Shown piece after piece: positions 36,317-44,688 of a stretch of DNA of 64,000 nucleotides. Within the stretch, counting starts at the first letter, position 1, and each line of letters starts with the position of its first letter. The stretch is from positions 2,395,501 through 2,459,500 of the forward strand of contig NZ_VISM01000001.1 of assembly GCF_007827455.1 (NCBI RefSeq). The letters are read 5' to 3'. Both the position numbers and the translations under genes were made by a program. The notes under the pieces were generated by a model, which searched no databases, was not told where the DNA came from, and saw only the letters and a program-made list of their open reading frames with translations. The stretch comes from Lutibacter sp. Hel_I_33_5. Its GTDB lineage: Bacteria; Bacteroidota; Bacteroidia; Flavobacteriales; Flavobacteriaceae.

Positions 36317-37384
36317 ATGCAAAAGGTTTATATTTCTATTTGTTTCTGTCTTATTTCTACAATTGTTTTTTCGCAAGATAAAGTCGCCCTTGCAAATGCT
36401 TATGTTAAAAAAGTAACTCAGAGTTTAAAAGCAACAGATACTGTAAAAGCGATAAGATATTTAGATAAAGCACTTATTAATTTTGGCGATAACAAATCTT
36501 CTAAAGCATTAAAGATAGCAACTGAAATATACGCAGCAAAAAAAGAATATAACAAAGCAAAGGAATATGCTGATTTGTATTTTAAAACATCCAAAGATCA
36601 AAAACTAAATGAGTATCAAGAAATGTTGCTTTTATATATTGATATTGAAGATGCGTTGATCGAAACACCAGTAGAAATTAAGAAAATTAAAGAAAAACCT
36701 CTTGTTGAAGTTAAAAAAGTAGAGGTAGCCAAAGTTGTTGTTGGAAAAACTATTGAAGATACATACCGTCTTTCAAAAGAAAATTTCGAAAAGAAATCAT
36801 ATAAACTATCAAAAGAAAACCTAACTAAATACTTTTCTTTAAATCCAAATAAGACATCAAAAGAATACGAAGAAATGTTGGAGTTGTTTGTAGATATTGA
36901 TGAAAAAATAGAAGAATCTAAGGCTAAAGAAACTAGTTCAGTAATACCTCCACCACCAACTCCTGAAGTAATTGAGATTGTTGAAGATAAAAATGAAATT
37001 GAAGAAACTGTTCCATTTACGGTAATTGAAGAAGTACCTGTTTTTCCAGGATGTAAAGGAGAAAATATCGAATTAAAGAAATGCTTTAGTAGTAGTGTAC
37101 AGAAACATTTCGTTAGAAAATTCAATGCAGATCTTCCGAATCAATTAGGTTTAACTCCAGGAAGAAAAAGGGTGAGTATTTTTTTTGTAATTAATAAAGA
37201 CGGAATTATAGATAATTTAAATGTACGAGCTCCACATCCAAAAATTAAAGAAGAAGTGATTAATGTTATGAACACTTTACCAAAAATGAAACCTGGTATA
37301 CAAAGAGGTAAAGCTATTGGTGTAAAATATTCTATTCCTTTTACAATGATTGTTGAAGGGAATTCTGATAAAGAAGAAAATTAA
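36317..37384 (+). CDS. Exported protein with helical repeats and a TonB-C-like domain
   Basis: The start at the ATG 36317 (MQKVYISICFCLISTIVFSQ) gives a clean signal peptide and 355 residues. Two similar helical units follow: residues about 45-115 (ALKIATEIYAAKKEYNKAKE) and 150-210 (YKLSKENLTKYFSLNPNK), each ending in an EYxEML-L-(Y/F)-(I/V)DI motif. A proline stretch (VIPPPPTPEV) leads to a C-terminal domain of about 110 residues nearly parallel to that of the upstream M56 protein (VFPGCK, APHPKIKEEV, LPKMKPG, GVKYSIPF). It looks like a duplicated sensor domain. Function unknown. Confidence 0.72.
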   Translation: MQKVYISICFCLISTIVFSQDKVALANAYVKKVTQSLKATDTVKAIRYLDKALINFGDNKSSKALKIATEIYAAKKEYNKAKEYADLYFKTSKDQKLNEYQEMLLLYIDIEDALIETPVEIKKIKEKPLVEVKKVEVAKVVVGKTIEDTYRLSKENFEKKSYKLSKENLTKYFSLNPNKTSKEYEEMLELFVDIDEKIEESKAKETSSVIPPPPTPEVIEIVEDKNEIEETVPFTVIEEVPVFPGCKGENIELKKCFSSSVQKHFVRKFNADLPNQLGLTPGRKRVSIFFVINKDGIIDNLNVRAPHPKIKEEVINVMNTLPKMKPGIQRGKAIGVKYSIPFTMIVEGNSDKEEN

Positions 37385-37410
37385 ATCAATATAATTTGTA
37401 AATTCACACA

Positions 37411-37890
37411 ATGAAATTTATACGTTTTTTGTGTGTTTATTTTTTACTGATTTTCACGATTATTTCCTGTGACTTATTCTACCCTAAGAAAAGTCAAAAT
37501 AATTCAATTAATACGGTCGTAGATTTCTCAACAATAGATGTGTATCCATCCTTTAAAAATTGCGATTCTATAATTGATAAAACTAAAAAAACAACGTGTT
37601 TTAGGAATACAATTCACAATAAAATATCAGAACAATTTAAAAACCATTCTTTAACTATAAAAGATACAATTGATGAAGTTGTTTATGTTGATGTTTTAAT
37701 TAATTCTAAAGGGAATATTAGCTTAAAAAAAATTACTTCTACAGAGAAATTAAAAGAGCAATTACCAAAATTAGATAGTATTATAAAAGTAAGTGTTACC
37801 AATTTACCTGTTATTTTTCCAGCGTTAAAAAGAGGGATTCCTGTTTCTACCGAATATCAATTACCGATTAAGGTTTTATTAAATGATTAA
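37411..37890 (+). CDS. Lipoprotein with a diverged TonB-C-like domain
   Basis: This 159-residue protein has a signal peptide with a Cys near residue 20 (FTIISCDLF), so it is probably a lipoprotein. The mature part follows the pattern of the two upstream proteins in weaker form: VYPSFKNCDSI, TTCFRNTIHNKI, VDVLINSKGNISL and FPALKRGIPVSTEYQLPI. The invariant-looking APHP and LPKM motifs are lost. It is the third member of a local family and follows the second by 26 bases. Confidence 0.65.
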   Translation: MKFIRFLCVYFLLIFTIISCDLFYPKKSQNNSINTVVDFSTIDVYPSFKNCDSIIDKTKKTTCFRNTIHNKISEQFKNHSLTIKDTIDEVVYVDVLINSKGNISLKKITSTEKLKEQLPKLDSIIKVSVTNLPVIFPALKRGIPVSTEYQLPIKVLLND

Positions 37891-37966
37891 AATTAAAAAC
37901 TAGTATATTTACAAAATTGATAAAATTTCAATATGAAAACTTCGATTGTAAATTGATCTATTTTCT

Positions 37967-38500
37967 ATGAATAAATTTTTTAAAAAACTTTATGAATTAG
38001 GCAGATTAGAGGGGTTTGAGGTCAGAAATACTAGTTTTGTATTATTTTTAATTGGCCCAAGTTTATTTATTTATTCTCTTTTTATTGATAATTATGACAA
38101 TGACAAAGTTAGAATTGAAGGTGCAAGAGAAGTTTTTTCTTTCTTATTCTTGATTATTAGTCTGCTTCCTTATTTTTATAAAAGAAATATAAAGAATTAT
38201 TATGGTTGGTTGGTTTTTATTTCCATGCTACTCTTTTCTCATTATACAATAATTAATCTTCTTTTAAATGATTTTACAATCTACTTTATATTAGGGAGTT
38301 ATGTTTTAATATTTTGTTCAATTCTGTTGTTTAATAATAGAGTATTTATTAATGTTTTCTTATTTACAGTACTAATACATTTAATTCTAAATTTATTTTC
38401 TTCTAATGTAGATAAAGAAACTTTTAGTGCGGTATTAAGCTCTATCTCGTTATTTTTTATTTTTTGCTTCATTATTTTAAACGGTTCTGCAACCGTTTAG
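37967..38500 (+). CDS. Membrane sensor half of a split histidine kinase
   Basis: The 177-residue product has about six hydrophobic segments (for example SFVLFLIGPSLFIYSLFI and LFTVLIHLILNLFS) and ends abruptly at TAG 38498-38500, right after FFIFCFIILNGSATV. A kinase module in the +1 frame begins at the same place. The two parts together would make one ordinary membrane histidine kinase of about 415 residues. It is either a frameshifted gene, a sequence error, or two proteins made from one message. Confidence 0.6.
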   Translation: MNKFFKKLYELGRLEGFEVRNTSFVLFLIGPSLFIYSLFIDNYDNDKVRIEGAREVFSFLFLIISLLPYFYKRNIKNYYGWLVFISMLLFSHYTIINLLLNDFTIYFILGSYVLIFCSILLFNNRVFINVFLFTVLIHLILNLFSSNVDKETFSAVLSSISLFFIFCFIILNGSATV

Positions 38501-38540
38501 AAATAGAATTTCTAGAGAAAATAAATCCTTAGAAATAAGA

Positions 38541-39221
38541 GTGCAAGAAAGAACCAAAGATTTAGAAGAAAAAAATAAAGATTTAGAAGATTTTGCTCAT
38601 GTTGTCTCTCATGATTTAAAAAGACCTTTAAGAAATATAATGACACTTTCTCATTGGTTATTAGAAGATAATGTAGATAGTACTACTGAAAAAAATATAA
38701 AGTTGATAAATAAGCAAATCGAGCAAATGGATTCCTTAATAAATGGAGTTTTAAACTATTCTTTGCAAAATCAAGTTTCTAGCGATGAAATTAAAGTGGA
38801 TTTAAATGCTTTGGTTAATACATTAATAGAACTAAATGTACATAAAAATTGTAGTATTAAAGTCAATAAAACATTGCCTACATTAAGTATTAATAAATCG
38901 CAAATAACTCAAGTTTTTGAAAACTTAATTAATAACGCAATCAAGTATAATGATAAAGATATTTGTGAAATAGAAATTGATTACACTAGAGATGAAAAAC
39001 ATTTCACTTTTTCAATAGAAGATAATGGTTGTGGAATTGAAAAAAAATATCATGAAAAGATATTCAAGTTATTTCAAAAACTAGAAGTTAATAAAGAAGT
39101 CGATTCTGTTGGAATTGGATTAGCATTGGTTAAAAAAATTATCACCAGAAATAATGGAGAAATTTATTTAAAGAGTAAAGTAGGTAAAGGAACAACTTTC
39201 TATTTTACACTACCAGCTTAA
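38541..39221 (+). CDS. Histidine kinase catalytic half (HisKA + HATPase)
   Basis: The phosphoacceptor box is [16 protein letters not shown], the N-box is [15 protein letters not shown], and the G boxes are [10 protein letters not shown] and [10 protein letters not shown]. The annotated start is the GTG at 38541, but the frame is open back to 38481 and those codons read [20 protein letters not shown], a coiled-coil linker typical of what joins a membrane domain to HisKA. This strongly suggests that the natural product continues from the upstream membrane gene. Its stop overlaps the obgE stop by four bases. No response regulator is adjacent. Confidence 0.8.
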   Translation: MQERTKDLEEKNKDLEDFAHVVSHDLKRPLRNIMTLSHWLLEDNVDSTTEKNIKLINKQIEQMDSLINGVLNYSLQNQVSSDEIKVDLNALVNTLIELNVHKNCSIKVNKTLPTLSINKSQITQVFENLINNAIKYNDKDICEIEIDYTRDEKHFTFSIEDNGCGIEKKYHEKIFKLFQKLEVNKEVDSVGIGLALVKKIITRNNGEIYLKSKVGKGTTFYFTLPA

Positions 39222-40207
39222 TTAAGCATTTTCCAAAGTGTATCCTTTAACTCTTGCAAGCCAATTTGTGCAACAGAAGAGATAAATAATGTTTTAATTC
39301 CTTTAGGTAAATCTGCTTTAATTTCTGCTATTAATTCATCATCCAGCATATCTGTTTTAGAAATAGCTAATAATCTATCTTTGTCTAATAATTCTGGATT
39401 GTGTTGTTTAAGTTCGTTCAACAAAATTGCATATTCTTTGTTGATGTCATCACTATCAGCAGGAATTAAAAAGAGCAAGGTAGAATTTCGCTCTATATGA
39501 CGTAAAAAACGATGTCCTAAACCTTTTCCTTCAGCAGCACCTTCAATAATTCCAGGAATATCTGCCATCACAAACGTCTGATGATTTCTATGTTCTACAA
39601 TTCCTAAATTAGGTTTTAGAGTAGTAAATGCATAATCTGCAATTTTAGGTTTTGCAGCCGTAACCACCGATAATAATGTGGATTTTCCTGCATTAGGAAA
39701 ACCTACCAATCCAACATCTGCTAATAACTTTAATTCTAAACGAAACCAGCCTTCAATACCATCCATTCCAGGTTGCGCATAACGAGGAGTTTGATTTGTA
39801 GAGGATTTAAAATGCCAGTTTCCTAATCCACCTTTTCCGCCTCGTAACAATACTATTTCTTGTTGATCTTCGGTTACTTCAAATAAAATTTCGTCAGTAT
39901 CTGCATCTCTAACAATAGTTCCTAGTGGAACAGGAATGTAAATATCCTTTCCATCATGCCCAGTACTTCTACTTTTACTACCAGAACCACCATGATCTGC
40001 TCTAAAATGCTTTTTGAATTTTAAATGAAATAGTGTCCACATGTTTTTATCACCACGTAGAATTATATGTCCGCCACGACCTCCGTCACCACCATCTGGA
40101 CCACCTTTGGTAATAAATTTCTCTCTGTGTAAGTGCATAGAACCTTGTCCGCCTTTACCAGAAGATGCATACACTTTTATGTAGTCAACAAAATTTCCTT
40201 CAGTCAT
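39218..40207 (-). CDS. obgE: Obg-family GTPase
   Basis: ObgE binds the 50S subunit and helps ribosome assembly and stress control. The glycine-rich Obg domain ([20 protein letters not shown]) is at the N-terminus, followed by the G domain with [28 protein letters not shown] and the G4-type SKTD. The length of 329 residues fits the short form without the C-terminal OCT extension. It is 85 bases downstream of hpt-adk on the same strand. Confidence 0.95.
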   Translation of the reverse strand: MTEGNFVDYIKVYASSGKGGQGSMHLHREKFITKGGPDGGDGGRGGHIILRGDKNMWTLFHLKFKKHFRADHGGSGSKSRSTGHDGKDIYIPVPLGTIVRDADTDEILFEVTEDQQEIVLLRGGKGGLGNWHFKSSTNQTPRYAQPGMDGIEGWFRLELKLLADVGLVGFPNAGKSTLLSVVTAAKPKIADYAFTTLKPNLGIVEHRNHQTFVMADIPGIIEGAAEGKGLGHRFLRHIERNSTLLFLIPADSDDINKEYAILLNELKQHNPELLDKDRLLAISKTDMLDDELIAEIKADLPKGIKTLFISSVAQIGLQELKDTLWKMLN

Positions 40208-40226
40208 TTTATTTGTGTAATTATAT

Positions 40227-40286
40227 AATTGTTAAAATGTGTAATTGTTCAGTTTGTTGTTTAAACAATTCAACATATAAACAATT
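40227..40286. repeat. Imperfect inverted repeat between hpt-adk and obgE
   Basis: AATTGTT occurs at 40227 and 40243, and AACAATT at 40264 and 40280, with the same 16-base offset in each arm. The two arms of 23 bases can pair around a 14-base loop. No T run follows on the minus strand, so it looks more like an mRNA processing or partial attenuation structure than a terminator. Confidence 0.45.
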
Positions 40287-40292
40287 CAGCTT

Positions 40293-41411
40293 TTATAGAG
40301 TGTCAAATACTTTCGATAATCGTGTTGTAATATCTTCAATAGAACCAACACCGTTTATACCGTAATAATTTCCTTGCGCTTGATAAAAGTCTTTTAAAAT
40401 AGCTGTTTTTGTATTGTATTCGTTAAAACGATTACGTATTTTGCTTTCATCAGTGTCATCTGTTCTTCCACTAGTTTTTCCACGTTCTAATAAACGTTCA
40501 ACTAATAAATCTTCTGGTACTTCTAAAGCTACCATTCCGTTTATTTGTTCTCCTTTTTCAGATAAAAACTCATCCAAAGCAATTGCTTGAGATTCTGTTC
40601 TTGGAAATCCATCAAAGATAAAACCGTTTGCATCTGCGTTTTTTTCAACCTCTGCTTTTAACATATTTATGGTTACTTCATCTGGTACTAAATCACCTTC
40701 ATCCATAAATTTCTTGGCTAATAAACCAAGTTCAGTTTCGTTTTTAATATTAAATCTAAAAACATCTCCTGTAGAAATATGTACTAAATTGTATTTGTCT
40801 TTTAGTAAATCTGCCTGTGTTCCTTTTCCTGCACCTGGAGGGCCAAATAATACAATATTTTTCATTTTTGGTTGTGTTGTTAATTGATATACTGATGGTA
40901 AATTTCTTCCTAATTCGTTATAATCTAAACCGTAACCTACAATAAATCTATCGTCAATATTTTTTCCGATATAATTTATTGGCAGCTCTTTTTTATACAC
41001 ATCGGGTTTAAAAAAGAGGGTTACAATTTTTAATGCTTTTAATTTTTTATCCTTAAAAATAGTGTAGATTTCTTGAAGTGTAACTCCAGTATCTATAACG
41101 TCTTCAAGAATAATTACGGTCCTATTGGTTAAATCTTCATTAATACCAATTAGGTTTTTTACTTTTTCGGTTGATGTGGTTCCACTGTATGATGCTAGCT
41201 TAACAAAAGATACTTCGCAATCTCCTTTGTAAGATCGTATAAAGTCTGCAGCAAAAACAAAACACCCATTTAAAATTCCAACAAAAACCGGAACTTCATT
41301 TGGGTATAAATCAGCTTTTACTTGTTTGGTTAATGACTGTATAATTCTATCTATTTCTTTTTCAGAAATAAAAGGTTTAAAATACAAATCATGTAACTTT
41401 ATAATGCTCAT
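40293..41411 (-). CDS. adk: Fused hypoxanthine phosphoribosyltransferase-adenylate kinase
   Basis: Residues 1-180 are a purine phosphoribosyltransferase with the PRPP motif VIILEDVIDTGVTL. Residues 182-372 are adenylate kinase with the P-loop LFGPPGAGKGTQ, the NMP-binding HISTGDVFR and GFIFDGFPRTESQA. The fusion joins purine salvage to AMP phosphorylation and is, to my knowledge, usual in Flavobacteriaceae. An internal ATG exactly at the kinase start (40865) could in principle give a separate kinase. The LID region is short. It heads a unit with obgE. Confidence 0.93.
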   Translation of the reverse strand: MSIIKLHDLYFKPFISEKEIDRIIQSLTKQVKADLYPNEVPVFVGILNGCFVFAADFIRSYKGDCEVSFVKLASYSGTTSTEKVKNLIGINEDLTNRTVIILEDVIDTGVTLQEIYTIFKDKKLKALKIVTLFFKPDVYKKELPINYIGKNIDDRFIVGYGLDYNELGRNLPSVYQLTTQPKMKNIVLFGPPGAGKGTQADLLKDKYNLVHISTGDVFRFNIKNETELGLLAKKFMDEGDLVPDEVTINMLKAEVEKNADANGFIFDGFPRTESQAIALDEFLSEKGEQINGMVALEVPEDLLVERLLERGKTSGRTDDTDESKIRNRFNEYNTKTAILKDFYQAQGNYYGINGVGSIEDITTRLSKVFDTL

Positions 41412-41443
41412 TTATAGGTAAATATACTAATTGATATGAATTG

Positions 41444-41498
41444 AAAAAACCGTTTTGAAGTTTCTGAAATATTTTCAGTATAACAAAACGGTTTTTTT
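41444..41498 (-). terminator. Bidirectional terminator at the secDF 3' end region
   Basis: AAAAAACCGTTTTG (41444-41457) pairs perfectly with 41484-41497. The loop holds a second small hairpin CTGAAA-tat-TTTCAG. A and T runs flank it on both sides, and it lies 20 bases beyond the secDF stop. Confidence 0.8.
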
Positions 41499-41517
41499 AT
41501 ATGATTAATTTTTACTC

Positions 41518-44487
41518 TTATTTATTCTTTTCGTCTTTTTTAGTTGTATCAAACATTATTGGTGTTGCAACAAATAATGAAGAGTAGGTACCTACTATTA
41601 CACCAATAATTAATGCAAACATAAATCCTTTAATAGAATCTCCACCGAATAAGAAAATAGCTAACATTACTAATAAAGTAGTTAATGATGTATTTATGGT
41701 TCTTCCTAACGTAGAACTTAATGCTTTATCAACTACTTCGCTATATTTCCATTTAGTATGAAGTCCAGCAAACTCTCTAATTCTATCAAAAATTACCACC
41801 GTATCATTCAGTGAATAACCTACCACGGTAAGTATTGCTGCAATAAATGATTGTCCGATTTCCATATCAAATGGCATAAATTTATAAAGAATTGAGAAAA
41901 TTCCGATTACAATTAATACATCATGGAAAACTGCAACTACAGCTCCAATTGAGTATGATATTTTTCTAAAACGTAATAAGATGTATAAGAAAACTACTAA
42001 TAAAGAACCGAAAACTGCATAAAGCGCTGATGTTTTAATATCATCTGCAATAGTTGGATCTACTTTTCTATAACTCATAACTCCGCTTCCAGATTTTTCG
42101 AAACCTGGTTTAAAATTATCATAAGAAGTGTCTCCTAAATAGGTTTTTAATCCTTTGTATAATGTACTTTGAACCTCTTCATCTACATTTTGTCCTTCTT
42201 CATCAATCTTATAAACTGTTGTTATTTTTAACTGAGAATCAGAACCATATGTTTTAACTTCTGGTGATGTTCCAAAAACATCTTTTAACGTTCCAGCAAC
42301 TTCTGTTGCATTCATTGGTTGGTCAAAACGAACAACAAAAGAACGTCCTCCTTTAAAATCAACTCCTTGTTTTAATCCAATAGAGAAAATAGAAACCAAA
42401 CCTGCTAAAACAATTGCACCAGAAATAACATAAGCAATTTTACGTTTTCTAAGGAATTCTATATTTAAATTTTGGAACCAACCTTTAGAAATAGATGTGT
42501 TAAACGTTAGGTTAGAACCTCTATTTACTGCTCCATCAACTAATAATCTAGTAATAAATACTGCTGTAAATAATGATGTTGCTATACCAACCATTAATGT
42601 TAAGGCAAATCCTTTAATAGGACCTGTCCCAAAAACATATAAGATAATACCTGTTAATAAAGTAGTAATATTTGCATCTATAATGGCAGATAAAGCTCCT
42701 TTGATAGAGAATCCTTCTTCTACAGATTGTTTTAATCCTTTCCCTTTATATAAGCCTTCTTTAATTCTTTCAAAGATGATAACGTTTGCATCCACAGACA
42801 TACCAATTGTTAAGATAATACCAGCTATTCCAGGTAATGTTAACACTGCATTAAACGATGCTAATATTCCAAAAATGAATAAGATATTTACTGCTAACGC
42901 GATGTCTGCATATAAACCTGCTTTTCCGTAATATAAAAACATCCAAAGTAATACAAGGATAATTGCTAGTCCGAAAGATTGAATACTTCTATCAATAGAT
43001 TCTTGACCTAAAGAAGGTCCAACAACTTCAGATTCAATAATTTTTGCCGCAGCTGGTAATTTACCTGCTTTTAAAACCGTTGAAATATCTTGTGCTTCAT
43101 CTACTGTCATTAAACCACCAGATATTGAAGTTCTTCCTCCAACAATTGGTCCTGGTACAGAAGGAGCTGTATATACATAATCATCTAACACTACAGCAAC
43201 AAATTTCCCTGTGTTATCTCCAGTTAATTTCTCCCATAACTTAGAACCAATACTGTTCATAGTCATACTTACTTCTGGCTTGTTCAATTGGTCATATACT
43301 TGAGCAGCGTCAACAATTACATCACCTTCAATAGGTGCTTTGTCAGCTCTGTTAGACTTTATGGCATATAATGAAATTATATCTGTTCCGTCTGCTCCTT
43401 TTGTAGGCTTGTAATCCCATAAAAATTTAGCAAACTTTAAATCTCCAGTTAATAATGCTCTAACATCTTTATTAGCTAGTAGGCTATTAACTTGAGCTGT
43501 ATCAACTAATCTAGCATAAGCTACTGTAGAACTAGCTTGCTGATTTTGTGTGAAATTTGGATTTAAATAAGTAAATAATGATTTTTGTTCTACTTGGGTA
43601 GAATCTGTGTCTTTACCTAATAAATCATCAATACTATCAGTTTCTGTAGAGTCCTTTACAACTTCTGTATCAACTTTTAGTAACTCGCTAACTTTACTGT
43701 TTGCTTGTAAAAAAAAGTTTTGAAGTTCTGTATTAGAAAATACTTCCCAGAATTGTAATTCTGCCGTACTTTGTAATAATTTACTTACACGTTCTATATC
43801 TTTTGCTCCAGGTAATTCTATTTGAATTCTTCCTGAATTTCCAATTCTTTGTATGTTTGGTTGCGTAACACCAAATTTGTCAATTCTACTTCGTAATACT
43901 TCAAACGCAGTACTAATAGATTGATCTATTTCTCCCTGTAGAATTTCTTTAACTTCTTCATTCGTTTTGTTAAAGTCAATTTTATCACGTAAAGATTTTG
44001 TTCCAAAAATACTTGGGTCACTTAATTTTACATTTGTTCCAGCTAACTTAACAAACTCATCATAAAAGTCGTCAAAATAAGTTGCATTACTATTTTTTTG
44101 AATTTTATCAGTAGCAACCAATGCTTGGTTAAAAATTACATTTTTAGTTTCGTTTGTTAACCCTTTCAAAATATCTTTTACAGATACTTGTAAAATAGCA
44201 TTAATACCACCTTTTAAATCAAGACCCAAGTTCATTTCTTTGTCCTTGATGTTGTCGTAAGTTAATTTGGTAAACCCTAGATCTACAATTTCTTTTCCAG
44301 CAACGCTGTCTAAATATTTTCTTTCAAAAGTAGCAAGCTCTCTACCGTTGTTTTCTTCAGCTAAATTTTTAGCATAAACTTTAGCATCATCTTCTACTTT
44401 ATTCGCAAAAAATGTGAATGATAATTGGTATAAACTTACTAATCCGAAAAGGATTGCAAATAATTTGATTAGTCCTTTGTTTTGCAT
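41518..44487 (-). CDS. secDF: Fused protein translocase subunit SecDF
   Basis: SecDF uses the proton gradient to pull exported proteins through SecYEG. One chain of about 989 residues carries both halves, each with an N-terminal helix, a large periplasmic domain and five membrane segments. SecD signatures are LGLDLKGGINAILQV and GMSVDANVIIFERIKE; SecF signatures are GVDFKGGRSFVVRF and GYSLNDTVVIFDRIRE. I use the ATG at 44487; a TTG two codons upstream is possible. The periplasmic part of SecD contains a Ser/Asp-rich insert (SIDDLLGKDTDSTQ). Confidence 0.95.
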   Translation of the reverse strand: MQNKGLIKLFAILFGLVSLYQLSFTFFANKVEDDAKVYAKNLAEENNGRELATFERKYLDSVAGKEIVDLGFTKLTYDNIKDKEMNLGLDLKGGINAILQVSVKDILKGLTNETKNVIFNQALVATDKIQKNSNATYFDDFYDEFVKLAGTNVKLSDPSIFGTKSLRDKIDFNKTNEEVKEILQGEIDQSISTAFEVLRSRIDKFGVTQPNIQRIGNSGRIQIELPGAKDIERVSKLLQSTAELQFWEVFSNTELQNFFLQANSKVSELLKVDTEVVKDSTETDSIDDLLGKDTDSTQVEQKSLFTYLNPNFTQNQQASSTVAYARLVDTAQVNSLLANKDVRALLTGDLKFAKFLWDYKPTKGADGTDIISLYAIKSNRADKAPIEGDVIVDAAQVYDQLNKPEVSMTMNSIGSKLWEKLTGDNTGKFVAVVLDDYVYTAPSVPGPIVGGRTSISGGLMTVDEAQDISTVLKAGKLPAAAKIIESEVVGPSLGQESIDRSIQSFGLAIILVLLWMFLYYGKAGLYADIALAVNILFIFGILASFNAVLTLPGIAGIILTIGMSVDANVIIFERIKEGLYKGKGLKQSVEEGFSIKGALSAIIDANITTLLTGIILYVFGTGPIKGFALTLMVGIATSLFTAVFITRLLVDGAVNRGSNLTFNTSISKGWFQNLNIEFLRKRKIAYVISGAIVLAGLVSIFSIGLKQGVDFKGGRSFVVRFDQPMNATEVAGTLKDVFGTSPEVKTYGSDSQLKITTVYKIDEEGQNVDEEVQSTLYKGLKTYLGDTSYDNFKPGFEKSGSGVMSYRKVDPTIADDIKTSALYAVFGSLLVVFLYILLRFRKISYSIGAVVAVFHDVLIVIGIFSILYKFMPFDMEIGQSFIAAILTVVGYSLNDTVVIFDRIREFAGLHTKWKYSEVVDKALSSTLGRTINTSLTTLLVMLAIFLFGGDSIKGFMFALIIGVIVGTYSSLFVATPIMFDTTKKDEKNK

Positions 44488-44525
44488 CTTCAATAATTTA
44501 AGTCGTCTTTCTATATAAAAACGTG

Positions 44526-44556
44526 CAAATATAGTATTTCAAAAAAGATTTAACAA
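44526..44556 (-). promoter_or_regulatory. secDF promoter
   Basis: On the minus strand TTG (44556-44554), 20 bases and TATATTTG (44533-44526) match the Bacteroidota consensus, giving a leader of about 30 bases. Confidence 0.7.
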
Positions 44557-44688
44557 TTCTTTTATCACATTTATCTCATTAGATTTTTTTAGTAAAAATC
44601 GAGTGTCATTTTTGTCGTTTTTTAAGTATTAATATTGTTTATATTTACCTCATTAAACAGACATTTATTACATACTAAAAGTTGATAT

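Noticed and set aside
44494..44688. Folate-related riboswitch upstream of fhs.
   Set aside because: I see no conserved aptamer-like pairing or terminator; only promoter-like boxes are present.
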